From: Cyanobacteria bacterium OH_CBB_238
Lineage (GTDB): Bacteria > Cyanobacteriota > Vampirovibrionia > Gastranaerophilales > Gastranaerophilaceae
Direction: 5' to 3'
NCBI GenBank assembly: GCA_023409995.1
Contig: JAEYQN010000071.1
Span: forward strand, 1-64,000
DNA length: 64,000 bases
In this document: positions 36,240 to 45,129 of the stretch, piece after piece
How positions within the stretch are numbered: the first letter of the stretch is position 1
Layout of the letters: every line of letters starts with the position of its first letter
The notes under the pieces: model-generated
Database searches by the model: none
What the model saw: the letters and a program-made list of their open reading frames with translations, nothing else
What the model was told of the DNA's origin: nothing
Translations under genes and position numbers: made by a program

Positions 36240-36298
36240 CCATCTGTTTGCCTATATATATTGATATCATAGACAATATTTAAAATCAAGTATTTTTG

Positions 36299-36595
36299 TT
36301 ATACTTCTTTAGCTATAGGTCTTAATAGGATTATAGAATTAAGGTTTAATTGCAAAAAATCATGATTCTCCACTTTTCTATTTGGAAACTCTCTATGTAT
36401 TATTTCACAATTTTTGATCGCAACAAATCGCTTACCACCATTTAATATATCTGATAATACCCTATTTTTTCGCCCTGTTTTTGGCATAAAAACATTTCCG
36501 GTAATTTCATAGTCTTTTGTAATTACCAAAATGCGCTCAGACCAAATACCTGTTATAAAATTTTCTTCTAATGATATATTATCTTCTAAATTCAT
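36299..36595 (-). CDS. Small conserved-looking protein at the end of the pilus operon, 98 aa
   Basis: I do not recognise a named family with confidence. AAGGAGCA lies 7 bases before ATG 36595, and the gene follows pilC after 15 bases, so it is real and co-transcribed. The layout is an all-beta looking domain: ERILVITKDYEITGNVFMPK, then RVLSDILNGGKRFVAIKNCE. The 'tkdyeItG.v..p...RlSDiLN....F..l...ei' pattern resembles short domains seen beside pilus or GAF signalling genes. A regulatory or structural helper role in pilus assembly is an inference from position only. Confidence 0.65.
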   Translation of the reverse strand: MNLEDNISLEENFITGIWSERILVITKDYEITGNVFMPKTGRKNRVLSDILNGGKRFVAIKNCEIIHREFPNRKVENHDFLQLNLNSIILLRPIAKEV

Positions 36596-36610
36596 CTACT
36601 GCTCCTTTTA

Positions 36611-37822
36611 CTACATTTGATATGACTGAAATAACGGTAAATATAAGGATAAAGCCAAGAAACAAACAATCGAACCAATAAAGATCAACAACAACGGCTC
36701 AATCATCTTAGTAATCATATCAACAATTCTCTCCAACTCTTGGTCAATAAACAGAACTGATTGTTTCATCAACTCACCAAGTCTACCAGATTGTTCCCCC
36801 GTAGAAACCATAAACAATATCATTTTAGGAAAAATCTTAGCATTTCTCAATGCAACAGATAAGTGTGCGCCCTCTTGCACTTTTTTTATAGAATGATTAA
36901 CTGACTTGTGCATAGTAGAATTAGTAAACGTCAAATTTGCCAAATACAAACAATCAACAATAGGAATACCAGCCTCATAAGCAACTTGCAACACTGCAAG
37001 AAAATTTGAAAAACTTGCATATTTCAACATATCAGATATCAAAGGCACTTTTAATACCCACTTATCAATCTCTTTTCGTGATGGTTCCCAATTAAGTAAA
37101 TATGAAATACCCCAAATTAAAGAACCAAGTCCTATCGGCAAAACAAACCATCTTGTCTTTAAAAATTCACCTGCATCCATACATATTCTTGTAAAAATCG
37201 GCAATTCTTTACCCATTGTAGAAAACATATCTTTAAAAGCGGGAAAAACAAACATCAACATTATCAAAACAACCGCAAAAGCCAAACAAATAACAAATGA
37301 AGGATATGCAAGGGCTGATATAACTTTATTCTTGATATCACTTTCCTTCTTCAATAGTTCAACAATACGCTCTAAAGTTCGCTCCATTTCTCCAGAATCT
37401 TCACCTGCTTTAGATAGACCAATATAAACTTGGCCAAAAATCTCCGGATACCTTGCCAAAGTATCTGAAAACGTATACCCAGATATTATCTGCTTTCGAA
37501 TTTCCCTAGACAACAATCTTATTCTTCGACTGGAGGCATCATTTTCTAAGAAGATTAAACTCTCAATTACAGGCAATCCTGCTCTATGTAGAGTTTGGAA
37601 TGTAGTTGTAAAATCAATTTTTTCTTTCAGCGTGAGTTTCTGCAACCTAGCCACTGATTCATCATTTTTTTGATCCTGTTTTTTAGAAGTATCGGTAACT
37701 TTGGTCGGCAAATAGCCAAGCGCCCTTAATTGCTGCCTTGCATGTCTTACGTCATCAGCATCAATTTTGCCTTTAATTACTTCATTATTATTTTTTAGCG
37801 CTGTATACTCAAAAACTGGCAT
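36611..37822 (-). CDS. pilC: Inner-membrane platform protein PilC/GspF, 403 aa
   Basis: It starts with the typical MPVFEYTALKNNNEVIKGKI and has two repeated cytoplasmic T2SSF domains (LQTLHRAGLPVIESLIFLEN and LQVAYEAGIPIVDCLYLANL), each with a following helical bundle, plus three membrane helices (about residues 175-200, 225-245 and 375-398). GEDSGEMERTLERI and GEQSGRLGELM are the conserved 'GE.sG.l' turns. It anchors the assembly ATPase and pilins at the inner membrane. AAGAAGG precedes ATG, and 11 bases separate it from pilB. Confidence 0.95.
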   Translation of the reverse strand: MPVFEYTALKNNNEVIKGKIDADDVRHARQQLRALGYLPTKVTDTSKKQDQKNDESVARLQKLTLKEKIDFTTTFQTLHRAGLPVIESLIFLENDASSRRIRLLSREIRKQIISGYTFSDTLARYPEIFGQVYIGLSKAGEDSGEMERTLERIVELLKKESDIKNKVISALAYPSFVICLAFAVVLIMLMFVFPAFKDMFSTMGKELPIFTRICMDAGEFLKTRWFVLPIGLGSLIWGISYLLNWEPSRKEIDKWVLKVPLISDMLKYASFSNFLAVLQVAYEAGIPIVDCLYLANLTFTNSTMHKSVNHSIKKVQEGAHLSVALRNAKIFPKMILFMVSTGEQSGRLGELMKQSVLFIDQELERIVDMITKMIEPLLLIFIGSIVCFLALSLYLPLFQSYQM

Positions 37823-37833
37823 ATCACACCTTC

Positions 37834-39885
37834 TTACTCATTAACAGGGCCTAATACCCTGACAAATTCACTAATAGAGGTTTCGCCTCTAAGAATATGG
37901 CCTAAGCAGGCCTGCTGAAGAGTTTTCATTCCAGAACCAATAGCTGCTTCTTCTATCTGAATATCATGCGCACCCTGGGCAATTAGGCGCTTGATTTCCT
38001 TTGTAATCTGCATAATTTCATACACACCGAGTCTGCCCTTATACCCCTGCATTCCACATTTTTCGCAACCTTTAGGCTTGTAAATGGGTATTTTCATGAA
38101 TTTTTCTACTTCTTCAGGATTAACAACAACTAATTCTGCTTCTTCTCTGGTTACATAATATTCTTCTCGACACTGCGGGCATAATTTTCGAACAAGCCTT
38201 TGCGCAACAATTCCAGCAAGAGTTGATGACACCAAATAATCCTTTGCACCCATTTCTATGAGCCTTGTTATAGTTGAGGCCGCTGAATTTGTATGCAAAG
38301 TGCTGAGAACTAAGTGCCCCGTTAGAGCTGCAGAAATAGCAACTTCTAAGGTTTCATAATCTCTGATTTCACCAACAAGTATTACATCCGGATCTTGTCT
38401 TAAAATTGCTCTTAAACATGAAGCAAAGGTTATCCCAGCCTTAGCATTTATCTGAGACTGATTAACCCCTTCGATTTTGATTTCAACAGGGTCTTCAATT
38501 GTTGTTATATTTATTTTCTCATCATTTATATTTGTAAGCAAAGAATATAATGTAGTTGTTTTACCACTCCCTGTTGGTCCAGTTGCCAAAATTATACCAT
38601 TTGGAACTGATTTAATACGAGTTATACGCTCTATGTCTTCGACTGTCGCACCCACTAGCTCAATATCTTTTTTAGCAGTTTCCATGGAAACTGCAGGAGT
38701 TAATACCCTTATTACCATTTTTTCTTTTGATGCAACCGGTAGAGTATTTATCCTGAAATCATAACTTTGATTTTTGTATTTAATAGTAAACGAACCATCT
38801 TGAGGGCGTCTGTGTTCAGCAATATTCATTTTAGATATTACTTTTAAACGGGTTAAAATAGCAGATTCTGTCCTTGATGGTAATCTTAAAACTTCTTTTA
38901 GAATACCGTCAATTCTATATCTAACAGCAAAATATTCTAACCTGGGCTCAATATGTATATCACTTGCTTTCAACTCAATAGCATCTGTAATAAGTTTATT
39001 TACAAATTTAACAACTGAACTGGATGTATCTTGAAGCTCTCTTTCAGCTCTCTCCCAAAGAGTCTCTTCTGTACCGTACTCTACAGTTTCTTTTTCAATT
39101 GTTTGAATAAATTGAGTAGTTTCTTTCTTAGACTCATTATAATAGGTTTGCAAGCACATATTAAATTCGTACGAAGTAATAATCATTACTCTTGGTCTTA
39201 AGCCAGTCAAATACACAATATCGTTTAATACATGTTTGTCATTAGGATACACCATCCCAACAACAAGTGTCTTTCCATCAAAGCTAAGAGGAATTACACT
39301 ATTTAATCTTATAAAATCTTCTGGAATTATACTTAAGACATTCTCATCAATCTTTAATTGATCAGTATTAACAGACTCTATACCTTGCTGTTTTGAAAGA
39401 GCAGACTTCAAATCTACAAGTGAAACAAAACCTTTTTGAACCAATATTGAACCAATTGGTAAGCTCGTCTTTTTGGCTTCAACCAAAGCTTCAAAAAGCT
39501 GTTCTTCAGTAATCATACCCATATCAATTAAAATCTCACCTATTTTTTTCTTAGGAGATGGATTAGGCGGGATATCTTTGAGAGATTCATCAATAACTGC
39601 AGGAGTTGATGAAATAGTGTTAATTTTAGAAGATGCAAAAGATATTAAATCTTTAAAAGCACCATCATCTACCACTATAAATTTGCTAGTATGAGGATTA
39701 AGATGTTCACCAGTTTGCAATTTAATAGCAGCCCTATCTGCATTTTTTAAAACAGCAAAATAATATTGCCCATCTTTTTTATTTATAGGCACAAAACCAT
39801 TATAAGCAAAGTCTTCAGCTCTAAAATCGGTGAGAGCTGAAAGATCAATGCATTGTTTAATTTTTCCTAATTGTTCGTTGGTCAT
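37834..39885 (-). CDS. pilB: Assembly ATPase PilB/GspE, 683 aa
   Basis: An N-terminal region of about 110 residues (residues 20-80 look like a variable docking domain) is followed by an MshEN domain (KKIGEILIDMGMITEEQLFE onward, about 112-255), which in relatives binds cyclic di-GMP or c-di-nucleotides. The motor has Walker A GPTGSGKTTTL, Asp box ITTIEDPVEI, Walker B ILVGEIRD and His box LVLSTLHTNSA. A zinc site has CPQC and CEKCGMQGYKGR. It powers extension of the pilus or secretion piston. Minus-strand AGGAT sits close to ATG 39885. Confidence 0.95.
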   Translation of the reverse strand: MTNEQLGKIKQCIDLSALTDFRAEDFAYNGFVPINKKDGQYYFAVLKNADRAAIKLQTGEHLNPHTSKFIVVDDGAFKDLISFASSKINTISSTPAVIDESLKDIPPNPSPKKKIGEILIDMGMITEEQLFEALVEAKKTSLPIGSILVQKGFVSLVDLKSALSKQQGIESVNTDQLKIDENVLSIIPEDFIRLNSVIPLSFDGKTLVVGMVYPNDKHVLNDIVYLTGLRPRVMIITSYEFNMCLQTYYNESKKETTQFIQTIEKETVEYGTEETLWERAERELQDTSSSVVKFVNKLITDAIELKASDIHIEPRLEYFAVRYRIDGILKEVLRLPSRTESAILTRLKVISKMNIAEHRRPQDGSFTIKYKNQSYDFRINTLPVASKEKMVIRVLTPAVSMETAKKDIELVGATVEDIERITRIKSVPNGIILATGPTGSGKTTTLYSLLTNINDEKINITTIEDPVEIKIEGVNQSQINAKAGITFASCLRAILRQDPDVILVGEIRDYETLEVAISAALTGHLVLSTLHTNSAASTITRLIEMGAKDYLVSSTLAGIVAQRLVRKLCPQCREEYYVTREEAELVVVNPEEVEKFMKIPIYKPKGCEKCGMQGYKGRLGVYEIMQITKEIKRLIAQGAHDIQIEEAAIGSGMKTLQQACLGHILRGETSISEFVRVLGPVNE

Positions 39886-39896
39886 ATCCTGTAAGA

Positions 39897-41708
39897 CTAT
39901 AATGTAGTTATATCCTCTGTATCTACTATTATTCTTGGCGTAATCATAATTACGAGTTCTGATTTTTGGTTTGTCTTAGAAGAGTTTCTAAAAAGCACAC
40001 CAATTATTGGCAAATCTCCAAATATAGGCATCTTTGTTACTGTCTGTTTTTCAGTTTCCTGAATTAGTCCGCCAATAACAAGTGTTTCACCATCTTTTAT
40101 TCTAACATTGGAAAGATCTAAATTTCTACGTTGAAGTAATGTTGCTGCAATTATTGGCGTTTTTCCATCAGCTCCAACATCATCAATTTGCTCCTTTACT
40201 GTTGCATAATCAGGCTTTATATTCATTGATACATACCCATCCGGGCTTATAAAAGGCACTAACTCTATTTTTATACCTGCATCATCTGCAATTGTATATG
40301 TTTTCTGAATTGCGTTAGTAACACCAACACTTCCAGTAACAACCTGAGACGTTGTACTTTCTACGTAATCCGAAGTAAGGTCAATTATAGATTTTTGTCC
40401 ATTAGTAACCATTACTTTGGGGTTTGCAAGCACCCTACCTTTACCATTTTTAATCAAATAAGTAATGCTTTGGCTAACTGCCATAGGGCCTCTATATTTT
40501 GACAAAGCTGTTCCACCTGGAACACTCATGTTGCCACCTTTCCAAAAAGTAGGATTTGTACCATTTGAGACTAAACCAGAAGAACCAAACCCAGCTGTAA
40601 AATATTGACTTGCAATCTGCCAGTCGTTATTGAATGTTTTAGATCCATCTTCTGTCAATTCTACTATTGAAAATTCAATATAAGCTTGAGGCTGCTTCTT
40701 ATCGTGAGAAGATATAAATTCACTTAAAAGGTTCAATTGTTCAGGAGACCCGCCTATTACACTTATAGAGCCCAATGATGGATGATAAATAACAGATAAG
40801 TTTGAACTATCCAAAGATGAAAACTTAGAACTTACGTTAGAACTAGCAACTTTGCAAGCCAACACACCTCCACCTAAAGCAATATCAGAAACATCTGCGG
40901 CACCACCAGAAGGTGCGGAACTGGAGGATGCAGCACTTGAAGAAGAAGCCGAAGACCCAGCAGAAAATAAGCTCTGACATATTAAATTGGCCATTTCTTT
41001 TGGGGTTGTATGATTTACTTTAAACATTGTTGTTACAGGCTTAGTGTCAAGTCTTGCAGCGATTTTTTTAGCCATCGCATAATCATTTGGAGTACCAAAA
41101 ACAATTAACTCATTTTTTCCAGGGTTTGTAACAACAATTTCGCTATTAGAAAGCCCAGGCTTATTAATAGTAAAAACATTTTTATTCAAAAATTTTGCAA
41201 TTGAAGCAGCATCAGAATACTTAATAGGAATGATATTCATATTTTCCATAGAAACATTTAACGTTTTGGCCGCTTCTGCTGACATTACCATAATAGTGTC
41301 ATTTTCAATTACATAGCTCAATTCAGACATCTGCATTATCATTTTAAAAGCATTATTCAAAGTCACATTAACAAGATCAAGAGTTATTGTTCCTTCAACA
41401 GATTTATGAAAAACAATATTCAAACCAGCTTTATCAGCAAACATTCTAAGAGCTTGCTTAACATCAGAATCTCTCAAGCTAACACTAATGATTTGCTTTC
41501 CTTTTGTTAGCGAAACATCACCTTCTAACTTAATATTATCCGACTTTGTATTTACGGATGGCTTATAAGCACCACGTAAACTTGGAGCTTCAACAACCGC
41601 ATTCATTTTAGCTTGAGTAACAGCCAACGCTAAATTGTTTGAAAACAATGATAAACATAACGTCAACGCTAAAAGCTTTATGATTCTTCTGTTCTGTGGC
41701 TTTTTCAT
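39897..41708 (-). CDS. pilQ: Outer-membrane secretin (PilQ/GspD), 603 aa
   Basis: A signal peptide (KLLALTLCLSLFSNNLALA) is followed by a STN-like start (VKQALRMFADKAGLNIVFHK), N-domains (NIIPIKYSDAASIAKFLN; TTMFKVNHTTPKEMANLICQ) and the secretin core (QAYIEFSIVELTEDGSKTFN, GRVLANPKVMVTNGQKSIID, LSNVRIKDGETLVIGGLIQE, LPIIGVLFRNSSKTNQKSEL). Between the N-domains lies a low-complexity Ser/Ala-rich linker (about residues 247-268). It is the gated outer-membrane pore. GGGAG precedes ATG 41708 by 10 bases. Confidence 0.95.
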   Translation of the reverse strand: MKKPQNRRIIKLLALTLCLSLFSNNLALAVTQAKMNAVVEAPSLRGAYKPSVNTKSDNIKLEGDVSLTKGKQIISVSLRDSDVKQALRMFADKAGLNIVFHKSVEGTITLDLVNVTLNNAFKMIMQMSELSYVIENDTIMVMSAEAAKTLNVSMENMNIIPIKYSDAASIAKFLNKNVFTINKPGLSNSEIVVTNPGKNELIVFGTPNDYAMAKKIAARLDTKPVTTMFKVNHTTPKEMANLICQSLFSAGSSASSSSAASSSSAPSGGAADVSDIALGGGVLACKVASSNVSSKFSSLDSSNLSVIYHPSLGSISVIGGSPEQLNLLSEFISSHDKKQPQAYIEFSIVELTEDGSKTFNNDWQIASQYFTAGFGSSGLVSNGTNPTFWKGGNMSVPGGTALSKYRGPMAVSQSITYLIKNGKGRVLANPKVMVTNGQKSIIDLTSDYVESTTSQVVTGSVGVTNAIQKTYTIADDAGIKIELVPFISPDGYVSMNIKPDYATVKEQIDDVGADGKTPIIAATLLQRRNLDLSNVRIKDGETLVIGGLIQETEKQTVTKMPIFGDLPIIGVLFRNSSKTNQKSELVIMITPRIIVDTEDITTL

Positions 41709-41725
41709 TTATAATAAACTCCCTA

Positions 41726-42649
41726 TTAGTTTGCTTTAAATTCTAATGTGTTCCTAGCTGCAGGCCTATATGAACCGCCAAATTTATTTTTTAAATTTGC
41801 AACCTCATTAATATTTACCCCCTCTGTCATTATTGATTGACCAACAGAGGCCCTATAAATATTAGTTCCCGATTTTACAACAACTTTATCTCTAGTTATA
41901 TCCAGAATAGAAAAACCGGATAATCTATCATTTTTTCTTACAAGCTGGTCCTGCCCATTAACATTAACAATAGCAGAAGGACTTCTACTATCATACATTA
42001 TTCCAGAAATTGTAGTTTTTAAAAGTTTTTCTGCTTGAGGATCATCAATCAATCCAGCAGGTGGCTCAACAAGATCGAAACTTAGATTTGGAGCACTTGG
42101 CAAAGCAGCAATTGATGCCACTTTTTTCTCTTTGAAAGGTAAAAATGGATTATCTCTACCTTCATCACCAACAGAAACAACAACTGTTTTTCTTGAAACA
42201 TCCGGCGAAGCCAAAGACCTTGAGTATCCATTTTGCGCTTGCAAAAGTGGATCATTCGAAGGCGAAGGATTTTGAGATGGCGAACTAGACGGCAAAGTTG
42301 CATTTGGATCATTGCTTAAATTAACATCAACAACAGCCATTTGCTCTTCTGCACCAGTCTGTCCTTGAACTTGAGATTGTGGTGATGAGGCTTTATCATA
42401 AAAATAGTTTGCCATTTGCTCTGGGGTCTGAGGTTGAGATGCAACTTCGTTCTTCTTAGCTTGTATCTTACTAAAGGCCAGAAAAACAATAAACAGAACT
42501 GCCACAACAAGCATACCTAACTTTATATATTGCATGTTTGCTTTTATAAAGTCTGGACTAACCGAATTAGGAACAGAATTAACGGCTTCACCACTAATAT
42601 CTGCCGATTCTTCTTCTATGTTATGCCACTCGTTCGGATTGTTTAACAT
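41726..42649 (-). CDS. Inner-membrane GspC/PilP-like protein, 307 aa
   Basis: It has one membrane anchor (about residues 41-62, IKLGMLVVAVLFIVFLAF), a Pro/Ser/Gln-rich periplasmic linker and a C-terminal beta domain (TTISGIMYDSRSPSAIVNVN, QLVRKNDRLSGFSILDITRD, KVVVKSGTNIYRASVGQSI) of the GspC-HR/PilP type, which contacts the secretin N-domain. It is first in the operon (GAGAGTG before ATG), ahead of the secretin. PilM, PilN and PilO are not encoded in this operon, so it may be the only link between the membranes visible here. Confidence 0.75.
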   Translation of the reverse strand: MLNNPNEWHNIEEESADISGEAVNSVPNSVSPDFIKANMQYIKLGMLVVAVLFIVFLAFSKIQAKKNEVASQPQTPEQMANYFYDKASSPQSQVQGQTGAEEQMAVVDVNLSNDPNATLPSSSPSQNPSPSNDPLLQAQNGYSRSLASPDVSRKTVVVSVGDEGRDNPFLPFKEKKVASIAALPSAPNLSFDLVEPPAGLIDDPQAEKLLKTTISGIMYDSRSPSAIVNVNGQDQLVRKNDRLSGFSILDITRDKVVVKSGTNIYRASVGQSIMTEGVNINEVANLKNKFGGSYRPAARNTLEFKAN

Positions 42650-42805
42650 TTATCACTCTCATTCAAATCCCTATTAGAATTCTATATCCTGCAATCAGCT
42701 GTAGTATCATACATTATGCGTATTTAATTATCATTTTACTTGGTAAAAGAAAAAATAGCAAATAAATATCGGACTCTAAGTCAATAGTATAGCAAGAATT
42801 CAGGA

Positions 42806-42849
42806 TATTTTCAAAAATATACTCTAATTGAAGGATATTTTTGAAAATA
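42806..42849. repeat. 14-bp inverted repeat in the pilus/U32 intergenic region
   Basis: TATTTTCAAAAATA (42806-42819) and TATTTTTGAAAATA (42836-42849) are exact reverse complements, each preceded by GGA. The rest of the gap 42650-42930 shows no gene. The repeat may be a hairpin or a pair of binding sites between the divergent genes. Confidence 0.4.
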
Positions 42850-42930
42850 CAAAAAACTTCACGATCGAAGCACAACAGATTGAAAAAGAAAATAAATAAA
42901 GCTAGTATTAAAAAAACAGGAGAGTAACTA

Positions 42931-44640
42931 TTGAAAGATATTTTCGTTATAGCACCAATAAAAACTCCTAATGACATTATTTATTTTTCTAAAAAGTCTA
43001 ATTGCAGAAATTATTATGTATATCACCACAAATTTTTAAACAACAATTTTAAATATGTAGAAGAATTCATATCTAATGCGCATAAAACTAATTCGAAAAT
43101 ATATATAAATTTCAAGCATAACATCACTGAAAACGAATTAAGCGAGATAAAAGAATTCATACGATACTTACAATCAACTAAAATTAATGGGATTTTTATA
43201 AATAATTTTGCAATTCTAGAAGCGCTCAAAGAATATAAATTACCATTTGAAATCATAATAGATTCATATTTCGAAATACACAACACTTCTGGAATAGATT
43301 TTATAAATAATTTCCACAAAGCTTCTAGGATAATAATTACAGAAGAAATTTATATAAAAAACGTTGAAAAAATAAAGCAATGCACAAATTTACCACTCTC
43401 AATAGATAGCGACAATCTACCTTGGTGTGCCGAGGAAGTAAAAAAATCCCTCTTAATAGACTCTATTGTAATAAAAGGTAAATTCAAATCTTCAGAAGAA
43501 ATTCTTGATGGAATCAAACTGATCGAAAAAATTTTACAAGAACCAAATTCTCATACAAATCAAAAATTACCTTTTAAGCATATTCGAAAATGCATTTACG
43601 AAACAAATCATTTTTCAGGAGAAATTATCAGTCTAAGAGGCGAAGATTTTAAATTCAACAAATACATTGAAGAATTCAAATGGCAAATAAAACAAAGTCA
43701 GCTCAATAAAAAAATAAACTATAAAGGATTAAACATCCCCAAAACAACTTTTCGGCTTTCTTCTATAGAACAAGTAAAAGCCGTTAAACATTTTATACAA
43801 AAAATTGATTTTAATCCTATATATGCCATTGAATTTGGAGAAATTCTCAGTACTTCTGACTTAAAAAACAGTAGCTTTAGTGAAATTATCACAGAGGTAA
43901 ACTCATTTTGTAAAACTAGAAATATAAAATTCCAACTGAGTACCCCTAGATTTTTAATTGAACGAGACTTCAAAAGAGTGACTGAATATATTAAAGAGAT
44001 TTGTTTAAAAAAACAGCCTCCTAATAGCATAGTAATCAACAATCTTGGTTATTTATGGACGTTTATAAATGATAAAAGGTTGCAAAAAATACCACTTGAA
44101 ATAGGTCAAGGAATAAATTTATCAAACAGCATGTCCATAAACTGCATCAAAAGCCTATATCCCATAGAAACAATAGATTTTACATCATTTAGTAATATTA
44201 AAGATATTGAAATATGCGCAAAAGAAATAGAAAAATCTATACAAAACAGAAAGCTCACAATTGCTGGTAATCTGAGAATTCCAAGCCTAGGTCTTTGCCC
44301 ATTAAATGATGACTCAGCTACAATTCCAAGATTGTATTGCAAATCACCTTGTCGACAAAACTCTTATGCAATTAAGGATCCTTCATTAGATAAAGTATAC
44401 CCTTTTATAGTAGATGGTTTTTGTAGAATGCATATGTTTAAAGATAAACTTTTTGAAATGTATAAATACATTCCATTATTAAAAAAGATCGGAATAAACG
44501 AATTCGTAATTGATCTCAGTGCAATACCTGCAAAATTTATACCTACAATTCTGACAAATTTTATAAACTCATTAGCCTATCAAAACAATTCAGCAACTAA
44601 CGAAAACTCGCTTTATACTTTTTATCAAAGTATTCAATAG
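42931..44640 (+). CDS. Peptidase U32 family protein (YhbU-like), 569 aa
   Basis: TTG 42931 with AGGAGAG upstream is the only start that keeps the opening strand (KDIFVIAPIKTPNDIIYFSK). Two TIM-barrel-like halves are visible, the second ending LTIAGNLRIPSLGLCPLNDD then YCKSPCRQNSYAIKD and FIVDGFCRMHMF, where C-x-C-x-C plus a late C match the four-Cys iron-sulphur set of U32 proteins. The first half lacks comparable cysteines. Relatives act in hydroxylation of ubiquinone, tRNA or collagen-like substrates; which applies here is unknown. Its 3' end overlaps the convergent STAS-like gene by 44 bases. Confidence 0.75.
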   Translation: MKDIFVIAPIKTPNDIIYFSKKSNCRNYYVYHHKFLNNNFKYVEEFISNAHKTNSKIYINFKHNITENELSEIKEFIRYLQSTKINGIFINNFAILEALKEYKLPFEIIIDSYFEIHNTSGIDFINNFHKASRIIITEEIYIKNVEKIKQCTNLPLSIDSDNLPWCAEEVKKSLLIDSIVIKGKFKSSEEILDGIKLIEKILQEPNSHTNQKLPFKHIRKCIYETNHFSGEIISLRGEDFKFNKYIEEFKWQIKQSQLNKKINYKGLNIPKTTFRLSSIEQVKAVKHFIQKIDFNPIYAIEFGEILSTSDLKNSSFSEIITEVNSFCKTRNIKFQLSTPRFLIERDFKRVTEYIKEICLKKQPPNSIVINNLGYLWTFINDKRLQKIPLEIGQGINLSNSMSINCIKSLYPIETIDFTSFSNIKDIEICAKEIEKSIQNRKLTIAGNLRIPSLGLCPLNDDSATIPRLYCKSPCRQNSYAIKDPSLDKVYPFIVDGFCRMHMFKDKLFEMYKYIPLLKKIGINEFVIDLSAIPAKFIPTILTNFINSLAYQNNSATNENSLYTFYQSIQ

Positions 44641-44947
44641 TTTTATCGGTTTTAATTTTTATTTCAGTTCTAATATTTTTAAGCTTTAAGCTGCTAATTA
44701 CCTGTCTGGCTTCAGCCTCAGCGACAAACCATAAAATATTACCTTCAGGATATTTAGCAAAATGGTATGTAGAAGAAACAACACAAACTTTTGTTGCATC
44801 AAAAATACTTAAGTTAGCAATATCTACAACCAAAGAAGGACAATCCTCCTCAAGAATAAAATCTCTTAATTTATTAATTTCATCAAAGATGTCACCTTTA
44901 TAGCTATTAATCTCAACATAAATATCTTGTTTCATAGCTGACTTCAT
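44597..44947 (-). CDS. STAS-like domain protein, 116 aa
   Basis: LVVDIANLSIFDATKVCVVS resembles the STAS core 'vvlDlsnls.iDssg...l', then ILWFVAEAEARQVISSLKLK as the following strand and helix. The conserved Ser that is phosphorylated in anti-sigma antagonists is not clearly present (D-A-T takes the place of D-S-x). AGGA lies upstream of ATG 44947. The last 44 bases overlap antiparallel with the U32 gene. It may work as a non-phosphorylated scaffold; a true anti-sigma role is unproven. Confidence 0.55.
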   Translation of the reverse strand: MKSAMKQDIYVEINSYKGDIFDEINKLRDFILEEDCPSLVVDIANLSIFDATKVCVVSSTYHFAKYPEGNILWFVAEAEARQVISSLKLKNIRTEIKIKTDKTIEYFDKKYKASFR

Positions 44948-45047
44948 CAGTATTTCCTACAAATGTCTTATATAAAAGGAATCGGTTATAATTTTCGAAA
45001 GATTAATTTAGATAAGAAAACTACACCATTTGGAGGAGAAAACAAGA

Positions 45048-45101
45048 ATGAAAAAACATATGTTCTTTTACAGCAAAAACTTATTGTCGTATAATTGGTA
45101 A
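45048..45101 (+). CDS. Possible 17-codon leader peptide with strong ribosome site
   Basis: ATG 45048 follows GGAGGAG (45032-45038) at a good distance and runs 17 codons to TAA 45099-45101. It encodes a basic, aromatic peptide MKKHMFFYSKNLLSYNW. It lies ahead of kdsD, and the kdsD promoter candidate overlaps its end, so it may belong to a separate short transcript. No homology can be judged at this size. Confidence 0.3.
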   Translation: MKKHMFFYSKNLLSYNW

Positions 45102-45109
45102 TATATAAT
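45081..45109 (+). promoter_or_regulatory. Candidate promoter of kdsD-kdsC
   Basis: TTATTG (45081-45086), a 17-base spacer and TATAAT (45104-45109) point to a start near 45116, leaving a short leader with AGAGGG before ATG 45130. Confidence 0.55.
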
Positions 45110-45129
45110 TTGTTAACAGAGGGCTAAAA

